From the NCBI GenBank assembly GCA_964404895.1, contig CAYOLV010000004.1:186001-250000 (forward strand): 64,000 nt of DNA. Reading direction: 5' to 3'. This document shows, piece after piece, positions 44,585 through 53,084 of the stretch (position 1 is its first letter; each line of letters opens with the position of its first letter). This DNA comes from JBGSUZ01 sp964404895 (GTDB taxonomy: Bacteria; Bacillota; Clostridia; Peptostreptococcales; Acidaminobacteraceae). Below the pieces are notes generated by a model. It was not told the DNA's origin and ran no database searches. It saw only the letters and a program-made list of their open reading frames with translations. The position numbers were made by a program, and so were the translations under genes.

Positions 44585-45496
44585 CTAAAAATCACCAAAT
44601 AGTTTAACTTCTGTTTCCATTGTTACCCCAAATTTATCTAGAACGACTTTTTGAACCATGGCAATCAAATCTCTAACATCCTGGCAGGTAGCGTTGTTTA
44701 TATTGACAACAAATCCACAGTGAAGTTCACTTACCTGTGCTCCACCGAGTTTAACGCCTCTGAGTCCGGCATCGTCTATTAATTTCCCAGCAAAATAACC
44801 TTCTGGTCTTTTGAACGTACTGCCTGCACTTGGCAGTTGCAAGGGTTGCTTCGTGGTGCGTTTTTCTGTAAAATCATCTATTTTTGCCTTGATTGCTTCA
44901 TAGTTACCCTTTTTAAGGTGAAGACCACAAGCCACTACAATTTCCTTTGTATTTTCTAGAACGCTGTGTCTGTAAGAAAAGTCCATTTCCGAGCCTTGGT
45001 AAGTTTTAAAATTGCCCTTAGAATCCATGACGCGAACCCATTCCACAACGTCTTTAAATTCTCCGTCGTAAGCCCCTGCATTCATAAAGACAGCGCCCCC
45101 TATGGTTCCAGGGATCCCAGAAGCAAATTCAAATCCTGTTAATTCAGCTTCTAAAATTTGTCTAGAAAGAGCTGACAATAACATGCCCGCTTCCACAGTC
45201 ACACGTTCTTCTTCGATTTCAAATGCCTGCATTTGATCGGCAACTTTGACCATCACGCCTCTAAATCCCTTGTCAGAAACCAGTAAGTTACTCCCATTTC
45301 CCATAATAAAAAATGGGATCTGGGTTTCGGAAATGGCTTTCATCGTCTCAGAAAGCTGTTTTTCTCCCTTTGGCATGACCAATAAATCTGCAGGCCCTCC
45401 AATTTTAAAAGATGTGTGGTTTTTCAATGGCTCGTCTTTGAAGACATTTCCCTCGCCATTTATTTCTATGAGCTTTTTCATTAATTGATTTATCAT
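44585..45496 (-). CDS. murB: UDP-N-acetylenolpyruvoylglucosamine reductase
   Basis: The 303-residue FAD enzyme has the FAD-binding motif KNHTSFKIGGPADLLV, GNGSNLL and SGIPGTIGGAVFMNAGAYDGE, with the type IIa layout: the C-terminal region has LPSAGSTFKRP. It reduces the enolpyruvyl group to form UDP-MurNAc, a committed peptidoglycan step. The Ser that protonates the substrate is in PSAGSTFKRP. The ATG at 45496 has GAGG eight bases upstream; the frame from 45535 overlaps the TPR gene. It is cotranscribed with the PHP, rapZ and yvcK genes. Confidence 0.95.
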   Translation of the reverse strand: MINQLMKKLIEINGEGNVFKDEPLKNHTSFKIGGPADLLVMPKGEKQLSETMKAISETQIPFFIMGNGSNLLVSDKGFRGVMVKVADQMQAFEIEEERVTVEAGMLLSALSRQILEAELTGFEFASGIPGTIGGAVFMNAGAYDGEFKDVVEWVRVMDSKGNFKTYQGSEMDFSYRHSVLENTKEIVVACGLHLKKGNYEAIKAKIDDFTEKRTTKQPLQLPSAGSTFKRPEGYFAGKLIDDAGLRGVKLGGAQVSELHCGFVVNINNATCQDVRDLIAMVQKVVLDKFGVTMETEVKLFGDF

Positions 45497-45512
45497 TTTA
45501 GTTTCCTCTAAC

Positions 45513-46265
45513 TTATAATTTTGGTTCGAGCTCATTTACAATTTTAGCTCGAGCTTGGTCGGCAATCCATAATCTATTTCCTTTTTCAGCTACGTCTTTA
45601 AACATAGCTTGGGCGGTTTCTTGATCCCCTTCTGATTCAGCAATCAATCCTAATCGGTAAATCAAACTCAGGCGAGTTCTCAATTTTAGGGTACGTTCCA
45701 AAAGTGGGGTAATCAGTTCTTTTGCTTCTTCGTATTCGCCTAAGAAATAAGCCCGTTCAGCCATGAGCACTTCTTTGGTAATTTGAATATGAGGATCGTC
45801 TACAGAAAGATGGGGCAGTACGTCTAAATACATATGCTCGGCGTTTTCTGTTTCCCCAAGCTCAAATAAACAGTACATATAGTTCATTTTATAAATCAAA
45901 TCAATGTGGTATTGATCTGGCATTTTTTCGTTTTCCATCGGTTGAAGAATTTCTTTCGCCCCTTCAAAGTCTCCGAGAGTCATTTTGCCTACGGCTTCAT
46001 CGATTTGAAGGTAAGTACTCATTTTCTTGTTGTTTTTAACCTGAGATTTTAATTCTGATGTCAACTTTAAGAAAGCCTCTGGGTCACATTGAGTTTGAAG
46101 CAGCTCCGTTCTGTCTTTGAATTCCGAAAAATTTTTAGTCCCGTTAAAGAGCATAATTACAACAATGGTAATGACCCCTGCAACGATGTAGTTAACACCC
46201 ATCGATAACATGCCTATCATCATTAAAAACGCTGCAACACCTAATATCCATTTCTTATTTGCCAT
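45513..46265 (-). CDS. Membrane protein with TPR-like helices
   Basis: The 250-residue protein has two hydrophobic segments at about 7-22 and 26-43, then a cytoplasmic helical region with TPR-like repeats (for example YCLFELGETENAEHMYLDVL and YRLGLIAESEGDQETAQAMF). TPRs bind other proteins; no partner can be named. It sits between moeA and murB, followed by murB 17 bases after its stop. A second membrane-plus-helical protein lies just beyond moeA, at 47559-48374, so the pair may be related in role. AGGAGGG lies before the ATG. Confidence 0.75.
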   Translation of the reverse strand: MANKKWILGVAAFLMMIGMLSMGVNYIVAGVITIVVIMLFNGTKNFSEFKDRTELLQTQCDPEAFLKLTSELKSQVKNNKKMSTYLQIDEAVGKMTLGDFEGAKEILQPMENEKMPDQYHIDLIYKMNYMYCLFELGETENAEHMYLDVLPHLSVDDPHIQITKEVLMAERAYFLGEYEEAKELITPLLERTLKLRTRLSLIYRLGLIAESEGDQETAQAMFKDVAEKGNRLWIADQARAKIVNELEPKL

Positions 46266-46277
46266 AAAATAACCCTC

Positions 46278-47555
46278 CTAGAATAATGTTACTTCTACTT
46301 CAGAACCTGAATCCAGAACCTGATTGGGTTTCAGGTGAATAAACCCATCTGCATCCGCTATGATAGAGATTAACCCAGATTTCCCTATATTCGGAATAAC
46401 TCTGCATTCTCTTTCCAACCGCTGAACTTTGACTGGAACAAACGTCGCTTTGCCTTCTTGACTGGCACAGGCTGACTGTAAATTTCCACTAATTTTATTT
46501 CTAATAATTTCTCTGCCTAAGAGTCTGCCAATTAAAGGTTCCGCTATTACCACAAAAGTCATGGCGCTGGAAACAGGATTCCCCGGCAGGGCTAAAATCG
46601 GCTTGCCCGAAATCAGGGCTAGTCCTACAGGTTTTCCGGGCTTTAGGTTTAGTCCGTGAAAAATTAAACCGCCGTCGCTGATTTCTTCTAGAATTTCTGG
46701 AATGACGTCCATTTTCCCCATGCTGCTGGCACCGCAAGTAATGACCAAGTCTGCCCGTCGATTCCCTTCAAGGATTTCGGATTTCAAAACAGCTTTGACG
46801 TCTGGCAATTGTTTGGCGTAGACCACTTCACATTCGTTTTGAACAGCTAGGGCTTTTAACACCGCTTGGTTGATATCTCTTATTTTTCCTTCTGGAGCTG
46901 CCTCAAAAGAAGGGACTAACTCGTCTCCGGTAGTGAGAATGGCTATTTTCAGCTTTTTCTTAACTTTAACCCTTTGCTTGCCCATTAAAGATAAAAAGCC
47001 AAGGCTCATAGGTCCAATCAAAGAACCCGCAGTCAGCGCTCTTTGACCTGCCTCAATATCTTCCCCTTTGTTGATCCAGTGGGGACCCACATGACTGCTT
47101 TCTATGACAAACATATGGTCATTTTCAACTTTACAGCCTTCAATTTTAACAATTGCTGTGGTTCCACTTGGCAACTCCGAGCCTGTGGGCACATACACAG
47201 CCTGACCGATGTTAAGCGTATCATTAAATCGCTTACCCATAAGAGATTGCCCAATAATCTGATATCCCTGAGGACTTTCAACCACTTCACCGCAAATCGC
47301 ATAGCCGTCCATAGTGGATTTTCTAAACTTAGGCAAATCTTCATGGGCATATATGTCCTCAGCCAATCTTCTTCCAAGGGAATTTTCCGAGGAAATTTCT
47401 TCTTCCAGTTTTGGGAGCGGTTCTATAACTGATTGAATCACCTGAACTGCCTCTTCAAAACTCAGCAGGGCTTTTCCTTTTTTGAAGGTATTGGGATCAG
47501 TCATCTTGATTTCATTGATTAGGGTTTGCTTTTCTGTGCTTTTTATATTCTGCAT
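46278..47555 (-). CDS. moeA: Molybdopterin molybdenumtransferase MoeA
   Basis: The 425-residue protein has the MoeA layout: an N-terminal FRKSTMDGYA motif, the MoaB/Mog domain with TGDELV (near 225-230) and TCGASSMGKMDVI, and C-terminal PGNPVSSAMTFV. It inserts molybdenum into molybdopterin, giving the Mo cofactor. The usual GGxSxG loop is CGASSMGKMD here. No other moa or mob genes are present, so molybdenum use depends on genes elsewhere. The start has no perfect Shine-Dalgarno (AAGGATTTGG). It is flanked by two membrane-helical proteins within the panD to murB cluster. Confidence 0.92.
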   Translation of the reverse strand: MQNIKSTEKQTLINEIKMTDPNTFKKGKALLSFEEAVQVIQSVIEPLPKLEEEISSENSLGRRLAEDIYAHEDLPKFRKSTMDGYAICGEVVESPQGYQIIGQSLMGKRFNDTLNIGQAVYVPTGSELPSGTTAIVKIEGCKVENDHMFVIESSHVGPHWINKGEDIEAGQRALTAGSLIGPMSLGFLSLMGKQRVKVKKKLKIAILTTGDELVPSFEAAPEGKIRDINQAVLKALAVQNECEVVYAKQLPDVKAVLKSEILEGNRRADLVITCGASSMGKMDVIPEILEEISDGGLIFHGLNLKPGKPVGLALISGKPILALPGNPVSSAMTFVVIAEPLIGRLLGREIIRNKISGNLQSACASQEGKATFVPVKVQRLERECRVIPNIGKSGLISIIADADGFIHLKPNQVLDSGSEVEVTLF

Positions 47556-47558
47556 AAC

Positions 47559-48374
47559 TTATTCCAAATCCTTTTCCATAGGAATTAATGACTCTAGTGC
47601 TGTACCGTCTGCAAAGTTTAGTGCGACGCGGTAAAAATACATCGCCTTATTTTTTTGCTTTTTCTGAGTCTCTATTTGACCTAAATGGTAGTTGACTTCT
47701 CCAAACATAAGGTTAAAAACCTCTGTTTCTCTCAGTTCTGTGAATCGTTGTTCTGCTTCTTTACGGTATTGGTGTCCTAACAGCCATTTGGCATATATCA
47801 ACTTTCCAATTAAAACGAGAACTGGTTTTTGAGCATCGATCTCAGGTATTTTTGCCTCTCCTGCTTGAATGCGTTCTTTTAAGTCTACTGGCAAAATAGC
47901 CTTGAAACTTGCTCCACCTTCAATCCAAATACGGTACATTTGATTTAAGTCTCTTCGATGATGATCTGCAGGCGTCAATAAATGCTTTTCAATTATTTTT
48001 AAAGGATCTCTCAATTTAATAGGCTCTTTTGTCCAGTCTGCCATGAGTACATTTCCCAAATTTGGGCGATCTATCTGGTAAAGCCAGCCAGAACTTCTAT
48101 AGACGTCCACTTTTTCTTTGAGCCATTGTCTAAAGATAACCTCTTTGCTTAAATCATCTAGCCATTCTAAATACTCGTCTGGCTTGGCACATACATAAAG
48201 CTTGGGCAAAATACTGGATAATCTTCTTTCAATGTGGCGCTTTTCAATCCATACCAAGCCAAAAAGGCCTACCATCCATAAGATGAGGCCTTGATACCAG
48301 CTTCCGTTCCAGATTAGCAACAGTGAAGAAACGCCAAATGTGACCAACGCCAAGCGTTTGACCATTGGACTCAT
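47559..48374 (-). CDS. Hypothetical membrane protein downstream of panD
   Basis: The 271-residue protein has an N-terminal basic start and two hydrophobic stretches (about 9-22 and 27-40), followed by a mostly helical cytoplasmic domain with aromatic residues and a TPR-like end (YHLGQIETQKKQKNKAMYFY). I recognise no family. The ATG at 48374 is one base past the panD stop, with GGGGATG nearby, so it is translated with the pan operon. It resembles in layout the protein at 45513-46265 (two spans then repeats) without close sequence similarity. Confidence 0.65.
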   Translation of the reverse strand: MSPMVKRLALVTFGVSSLLLIWNGSWYQGLILWMVGLFGLVWIEKRHIERRLSSILPKLYVCAKPDEYLEWLDDLSKEVIFRQWLKEKVDVYRSSGWLYQIDRPNLGNVLMADWTKEPIKLRDPLKIIEKHLLTPADHHRRDLNQMYRIWIEGGASFKAILPVDLKERIQAGEAKIPEIDAQKPVLVLIGKLIYAKWLLGHQYRKEAEQRFTELRETEVFNLMFGEVNYHLGQIETQKKQKNKAMYFYRVALNFADGTALESLIPMEKDLE

Positions 48375-48375
48375 T

Positions 48376-48759
48376 CTATTTCACATCCCCATGATTTTCA
48401 TGGTCGCTGACCTCTTGGATTTTATTTCCTGGACCGCAGAAGACCACCTTTGGCTTAAAGGTTTTGACTTCTTCGCTATCCAACCAGCAGTAAGCAATAA
48501 TGATCACAGTGTCACCCACGTGAACTAATCTTGCCGCTGCTCCATTGAGGCAAATGACACCGCTTCCCGGCTCGCCTTCAATGACATAAGTTTCTAACCG
48601 TGCACCGTTGTTGTTATTTACAATTTGAACCCGTTCTCCCGGTAAAATACCAGAAGCTTCAAGCAAGTTTTTATCGATGGTAATCGAACCCACGTAATTC
48701 AAATCAGCTTCCGTCACGGTAGCGCGGTGAATTTTGCCTTTAAACATATTGAGTAACAT
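48376..48759 (-). CDS. panD: Aspartate 1-decarboxylase
   Basis: The 127-residue proenzyme contains YVGSITID with Gly24-Ser25, the self-cleavage site that creates the pyruvoyl cofactor. It converts aspartate to beta-alanine for pantothenate. Other family features, such as LNGAAARLVHVGDTVII and the Tyr-Cys pair after it, are present. Ser25 matches the E. coli position, which supports the ATG at 48759. It directly follows panC (TAGATG). Bacterial PanD often needs PanM to mature, and no PanM is in the window. Confidence 0.95.
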   Translation of the reverse strand: MLLNMFKGKIHRATVTEADLNYVGSITIDKNLLEASGILPGERVQIVNNNNGARLETYVIEGEPGSGVICLNGAAARLVHVGDTVIIIAYCWLDSEEVKTFKPKVVFCGPGNKIQEVSDHENHGDVK

Positions 48760-49611
48760 CTACTTCACCTCTATTCTCATGTTGTCAATCAGTCTCGGTT
48801 TGCCTACTTTAACCGCCAAAGCTATTAAAATAGTCCCTTTCAAGGTTTCCACGGAATCCAGTGTTCTGGCATCGACAATTTGGATGTAATCTATTTCTGT
48901 GGCTGGTACCCCTTCTATTCTATCACGAATTCCCTTTAATAGAACAGCCGCATTTCTCTCTCCAGATTCAATGGCTTCTTTCGCCCAAAGAAGACTCTGA
49001 CTGAGGACAAGGGCGTCTTTTCTGTCTGACTCAGTCAAATAAGTATTTCTTGAACTGAGGGCTAAACCGTCAGCCTCTCTCACAATCGGACAAGGTACTA
49101 TTTCAAGGTTCATGTCAAGATCAGCTACCATTTGCTCAATCACTGCAACTTGTTGGGCATCTTTTTGACCAAAGTAAGCCCTTGTTGGGCGCACCAAATT
49201 AAACAACTTCGTTACCACAGTGGCAACCCCTTTAAAATGTCCCGGTCTGCTGGCACCACAAAGTTTATTGGTTAAGTCTCCATAAACATCTACATAAGTC
49301 ATGTAAGGCTTAGGGTACATTTCTTCTGGTTCAGGGGCAAAGACGATGTCACAGCCTTCTCCTTCTACTAACTTTGAATCTTTTTCCAAATCTCTAGGAT
49401 AACTTTCAAAGTCTTCATTTGGACCAAACTGAGTTGGGTTGACGAAAATACTCACCACCACCACATCGTTTTCAGATTTAGCGCGTCTCACAAGAGACAG
49501 GTGCCCTTCGTGTAAAAATCCCATTGTAGGAACAAATCCCACCGTTTTATGACCAGCTCTCAGTGCTTTCAGTGCTGTTTTCAATTCCAATTTTGTCTTG
49601 ACGATTTGCAT
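48760..49611 (-). CDS. panC: Pantothenate synthetase
   Basis: The 283-residue enzyme has the ATP-binding HLGH-like motif VPTMGFLHEGHLSLVRRAK, then FVNPTQFGPNEDFESYPRD and FGQKDAQQVAVI and ALSSRNTYL. It joins pantoate to beta-alanine using ATP to form pantothenate. It lies between panB and panD. A terminator and leader precede the whole operon, so control is exerted upstream. Start ATG at 49611, with AGGAAAAATC near it. Confidence 0.96.
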   Translation of the reverse strand: MQIVKTKLELKTALKALRAGHKTVGFVPTMGFLHEGHLSLVRRAKSENDVVVVSIFVNPTQFGPNEDFESYPRDLEKDSKLVEGEGCDIVFAPEPEEMYPKPYMTYVDVYGDLTNKLCGASRPGHFKGVATVVTKLFNLVRPTRAYFGQKDAQQVAVIEQMVADLDMNLEIVPCPIVREADGLALSSRNTYLTESDRKDALVLSQSLLWAKEAIESGERNAAVLLKGIRDRIEGVPATEIDYIQIVDARTLDSVETLKGTILIALAVKVGKPRLIDNMRIEVK

Positions 49612-49629
49612 GATTTTTCCTCCAATAGA

Positions 49630-50466
49630 TTAATAAAGTTTTTCAAGAATGCTGTCTTCCATTTTAAAGGTGTGTTTTTCTTCTGGAAACGCACCTGATT
49701 TCACTTCTCTATCATAGTCTCCAACTGCTATTTTAATGGCTTCACCCACATGGCCAAACTCTTTAACGAACTTAGGTTTTAAGTCTTCATACATGCCTAC
49801 CATATCTTGATAGACCAATACTTGTCCATCTGTGTCAGGACCAGCTCCTATGCCGATGGTGGGGATGCTGAGTTTTTCAGTAACTAGCTTGGCAAGAGGT
49901 GCAGGTACACACTCTAAAACGATGGCAAAGACCCCTGCCTCTTGTAACTTGAGAGCATCTTCAATTAGTTTTCGTGCCGCCGCCTCTTCTTTGCCTTGAA
50001 CCCGAAAACCACCCATGATATTCACAGACTGAGGTGTCAGCCCAAGGTGACCAACTACTGGAATTTGAGCATTTAGAACCGCTTTAATTTGAGGCAATAC
50101 ATTGTCACAGCCTTCTAATTTAACAGCTGTTGCCCCACTTTCTTGAATCAGTCTGCCTGCATTTCGCACTGTTTCTTCCACGCTGATGTGATAAGAAAGA
50201 AAAGGCATATCCACAATGACAAGGGCATTCTTGGTGCCTCTTGTCACCGCTTTTGTATGATGAATCATATCTTCCATCGTCACTTGAAGGGTATTTTCAT
50301 AACCCAGCATGACCATTCCAAGGGAATCTCCAACTAAAATACTGTCCACTCCTGCTTGGTCTATTAGTTTTGCTGTCGTATAGTCATAGGCGGTCAGCAT
50401 GGATATTTTTTGACCTGCCATTTTTGCTTTTTGAAAATGATTCACGGTGATTTTTTCGTTTTTCAT
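49630..50466 (-). CDS. panB: 3-methyl-2-oxobutanoate hydroxymethyltransferase
   Basis: The 278-residue enzyme has MLTAYDYTTAKLIDQAGVDS, VGDSLGMVMLGYENT and VGHLGLTPQSVN, the hallmarks of PanB with its metal-binding Asp residues. It makes ketopantoate from alpha-ketoisovalerate and methylene-tetrahydrofolate. Its start shares one base with the stop of the upstream dehydrogenase gene (ATGA overlap region). Together with panC and panD it covers most of the pathway; ketopantoate reduction is likely by the gene upstream. Confidence 0.96.
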   Translation of the reverse strand: MKNEKITVNHFQKAKMAGQKISMLTAYDYTTAKLIDQAGVDSILVGDSLGMVMLGYENTLQVTMEDMIHHTKAVTRGTKNALVIVDMPFLSYHISVEETVRNAGRLIQESGATAVKLEGCDNVLPQIKAVLNAQIPVVGHLGLTPQSVNIMGGFRVQGKEEAAARKLIEDALKLQEAGVFAIVLECVPAPLAKLVTEKLSIPTIGIGAGPDTDGQVLVYQDMVGMYEDLKPKFVKEFGHVGEAIKIAVGDYDREVKSGAFPEEKHTFKMEDSILEKLY

Positions 50467-51335
50467 TATTTCAGCTCCTCTTTTACAGAAAGTATGGTTT
50501 TCATGATCTGGATCACTTCCGGATCTTTTAACCGTTCGCTTGACGCGAGCTGTAACGTAGCCAAACCCATTTCTTTATATACCCGTTTTAACCCTTCATG
50601 TTCACCCAGTGCTTCCAAATGATTTTGAACCGTCTCTAAGTCACCTCTGGCAATTGGCCCAGTAAGGGCAGCTTCTGGTGTGAGATTTTCCAAATTTTCT
50701 AGTGTCCCTTTCATGAGAGGCAATAAAGCTTCTCTGCCCTTATCAGGTTCAAATCCGGCATACACCATCATTTGAATCGCTTGATCGGCTAAGGTATACA
50801 AGTAATTGGAAGCCACACAGGCCGCCGCATGGTAAAGGGGTTTTGCCTCAGTACTGATTCTGATCATATTGCCGCTGATTTGACTTAAAAACGCTTCAAT
50901 ACTTGTGTCGGTGTCTCCCTCTACTGAGAAATAGCACTTGCTCAGCAATTCTTTTCCGAGAAGAGGGTCAGCAATGGATTGTAACGGGTGAATCGAAAGG
51001 CATTGATGTCCATTTGATTTAAGTGGGTATAAACATTCCGAAGATTTTGAGCCACTCATATGAAAGAAAACTTTTTGAGGCCATTGGTTGGATAGAGGCA
51101 CTAATGCCGCTACCACATTTTCGATCTGGTCGTCTGCTGTGGTAATGCCAATCCAGTCAGACGCTTCCAATAGGTCTTCTAAAGTTTGAAAAGATTCTGT
51201 TCCAACGGTCTTTGCGGCGGAGACAGCGGATGAATAATGACGACTGTAATAGCCTGAAATCTTTTGATTCTTGTCCGCAAGGTACAAGCCAAAAGCGGTG
51301 GCAACTTTGCCTGATCCGATAAAGCCTATGCGCAT
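50466..51335 (-). CDS. Rossmann/DUF2520 protein, candidate ketopantoate reductase
   Basis: The 289-residue protein has an N-terminal NAD(P)-binding motif (IGFIGSGKVATAFGLYL) and a helical C-terminal domain of the Rossmann-like/DUF2520 family. It has no sequence resemblance to standard PanE. DUF2520 proteins are found beside panB and panC in Clostridia. A PanG-type ketopantoate reductase of this general class replaces PanE in some bacteria, so this gene probably supplies that missing step here. This is an inference from context; a direct assay would be needed. GAGGAGGGGATGTT before the ATG is a strong site. It is the first gene after the attenuator. Confidence 0.75.
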   Translation of the reverse strand: MRIGFIGSGKVATAFGLYLADKNQKISGYYSRHYSSAVSAAKTVGTESFQTLEDLLEASDWIGITTADDQIENVVAALVPLSNQWPQKVFFHMSGSKSSECLYPLKSNGHQCLSIHPLQSIADPLLGKELLSKCYFSVEGDTDTSIEAFLSQISGNMIRISTEAKPLYHAAACVASNYLYTLADQAIQMMVYAGFEPDKGREALLPLMKGTLENLENLTPEAALTGPIARGDLETVQNHLEALGEHEGLKRVYKEMGLATLQLASSERLKDPEVIQIMKTILSVKEELK

Positions 51336-51353
51336 AACATCCCCTCCTCATAC

Positions 51354-51383
51354 AAAAAAGCCCACCAAAAAAGCTTGGTGGGC
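51354..51383 (-). terminator. Leader attenuator of the pan operon
   Basis: On the minus strand GCCCACCAA/TTGGTGGGC forms a 9-base stem with a short loop and a following TTTTTTG. It lies 19-48 bases before the first ATG, an arrangement typical of transcription attenuation. Confidence 0.85.
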
Positions 51384-51389
51384 GTATCA

Positions 51390-51530
51390 TTCCACTATGC
51401 TTCCGTCTCCGTCCTATGGCTCAGAGCAGATTCTATTCTCATGGGTGTTGCTTAAAATCTATGCTGCTAAAATTTCATGGTACTAATAATTGGGTTTGGT
51501 ATGGTCTGTCTCCAGCTTCCATCCAAGGAC
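51390..51530 (-). ncRNA. Candidate pan RNA leader
   Basis: Upstream of the attenuator the minus strand shows a hairpin at 51496-51526: TTGGATGG pairs with CCATACCAA with one bulged A, and CTG/CAG closes a GAGA tetraloop. A similar GGAAGC and GGAGACGG core recurs at about 51395-51415. Position (5' UTR of a panB/C/D operon) and hairpins with bulged A fit the pan motif of Firmicutes. I recall the motif only in outline, so the call is tentative. Confidence 0.45.
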
Positions 51531-51647
51531 ATTTTATCACTCTATTGGTTCAATTAAAATAAGTATTCAAAAACTAAACTAAAATTTAACCAAATCATCA
51601 CAAAGCTTTGTTATAATAGGCCTAATGTTTATTGGAAGGAGTCAACT

Positions 51648-52436
51648 ATGCTATCTACTGAATTGAGATCCATTATCGCATTTGCGGCGGCCATTGGAAG
51701 AGTTATGCTGGAAAGTGGTGCGGAAACTTACAGAGTTGAAGGCACCATCGAAAGAATATTAGCCGCAAGAGGAATTGACCAGAGTCAATGCTTCGTCATC
51801 CCAACAGGTGTTTTTGTCAGTTTGACCTATGAGAATCAAATATATACCACCCTTGAACGGGTTTACCGTATTCAAATGGATTTAATGCACATAACGAGAA
51901 TCAACGAATTGTCTAGGGAGTTTGTAGAAACGGACATCTCTGTTGAGAATGCTATGGAAAAATTAATGTCCATAGAAAGCTCAGATCAATATGGTCTTAA
52001 AACCAGAGTTCTCTTTTCTGGGGTAGCAGGTTCATTTATGGCCCTGTTATTTAAAGGGGGCCCTCTAGAATTTGCAGGTGCGTTTGTCTGTTCAGTCTTA
52101 GTTGGTTTATTTATGGAGTTAATGGGCAAAAAAGAATTGCCTGTCTTTATAAAAAGCGTCATCGGCGGTGGTGCAGCGGGCTTTTTCACAGTCCTTTTCA
52201 GTGGCGCATGCCAATATTTTGCCATCGACATAAGCCCTGGAATTGTGACCATTGGTGCCATTCAACAACTCGTTCCCGGTGTCGCCCTTACTAATGCCGT
52301 TCGAGATTCTATCACCGGAGATTATTTGTCTGGGGTTTCTAGAGCTACCGAAGCGCTGATTATTGCCCTAGGCATTGCTTTTGGCGTTGGTATTGCCCTT
52401 AATGTTTCCTTTAATATGTTAGGAGGGTTCCTCTAA
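51648..52436 (+). CDS. Threonine/serine exporter, N-terminal half
   Basis: The 262-residue protein matches the ThrE N-terminal (DUF1212) region, with MLESGAETYRVEGTIERIL and several membrane segments from about 122 to 260. In Corynebacterium ThrE is one chain of about 490 residues; here it is split. The downstream gene begins at the base after the stop codon and carries the C-terminal half. The pair exports threonine and serine with the proton gradient, keeping their levels in check when peptides are degraded. An extended -10 (TGTTATAAT at 51608-51616) lies upstream. Confidence 0.88.
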   Translation: MLSTELRSIIAFAAAIGRVMLESGAETYRVEGTIERILAARGIDQSQCFVIPTGVFVSLTYENQIYTTLERVYRIQMDLMHITRINELSREFVETDISVENAMEKLMSIESSDQYGLKTRVLFSGVAGSFMALLFKGGPLEFAGAFVCSVLVGLFMELMGKKELPVFIKSVIGGGAAGFFTVLFSGACQYFAIDISPGIVTIGAIQQLVPGVALTNAVRDSITGDYLSGVSRATEALIIALGIAFGVGIALNVSFNMLGGFL

Positions 52437-52895
52437 ATGATTTATTTACTCAATGCACTCTTTGCATTTTTAGGTACTTTAGGTTTCACGATATTGTTCA
52501 ACTGTCCTAAAAACAATGTCTTTAAAGCCAGTTTAATTGGCGCTTTAGGCTGGACGGCTTATCTCTTTGCTGTCGACTCCGGTCAATCGGTTATTATGGG
52601 AACATTCTTAGGTGCTTTGACTGTGGGACTTATTGGTGAACTGTTTGCCAATAAGTTTAGAAGTCCGGCTACAGTCTTTATTATTCCTGGAATCATTCCT
52701 CTTGTCCCGGGTTACGCCATTTATTACACCATGCTCTCCATTACTAAAAAAGAGTACAGCATAGCTGCCTCAAAGGGATTTGAAGCCCTTTTTGTGGCTC
52801 TAGCGATTGCTACTGCTTTGATTATCACCGCAACCATTGGTCGATTGATTCGAAATAACCGAAAGACTCATATTATGTACTATACAAAATCTTAG
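52437..52895 (+). CDS. Threonine/serine exporter, C-terminal half
   Basis: The 152-residue membrane protein is the C-terminal half (DUF3815) of a split ThrE exporter, with about four or five membrane segments and the FIIPGIIPLVPGYAIYYTML motif. It starts directly after the stop of the N-terminal half, with AGGAGG at 52421-52426, ten bases before the ATG. Both chains are needed for a complete carrier in other split systems. Confidence 0.88.
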   Translation: MIYLLNALFAFLGTLGFTILFNCPKNNVFKASLIGALGWTAYLFAVDSGQSVIMGTFLGALTVGLIGELFANKFRSPATVFIIPGIIPLVPGYAIYYTMLSITKKEYSIAASKGFEALFVALAIATALIITATIGRLIRNNRKTHIMYYTKS

Positions 52896-52956
52896 CAAGT
52901 ACTTTATTGACTATCAATACTTACAGCGTGGATCGGATCAAGTACTGCGCGAAATT

Positions 52957-52973
52957 TTAGTACCTATTACTAA
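52957..52973. promoter_or_regulatory. FapR-type operator TTAGTACCTATTACTAA
   Basis: The 17-base site has perfect TTAGTA/TACTAA arms 5 bases apart and fits the FapR consensus. It lies 9 bases upstream of a perfect TTGACA -35, and about 110 bases before the FabK-like start. FapR senses malonyl-CoA and controls fatty acid genes. Confidence 0.7.
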
Positions 52974-52982
52974 TATCTGTTA

Positions 52983-53011
52983 TTGACATCAACTTCAATA
53001 TTTAATATGCT
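52983..53011 (+). promoter_or_regulatory. Promoter of the FabK-like gene
   Basis: TTGACA (52983-52988), 17 bases, TATGCT (53006-53011). The -10 is weak (4 of 6), the -35 perfect. Confidence 0.5.
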
Positions 53012-53084
53012 TGACGGAGAAGTCGGATCACACCATGAAGGTGTTCGACCCTTCGTCATCATTTAGAATTGGAGTTGATTTTTT

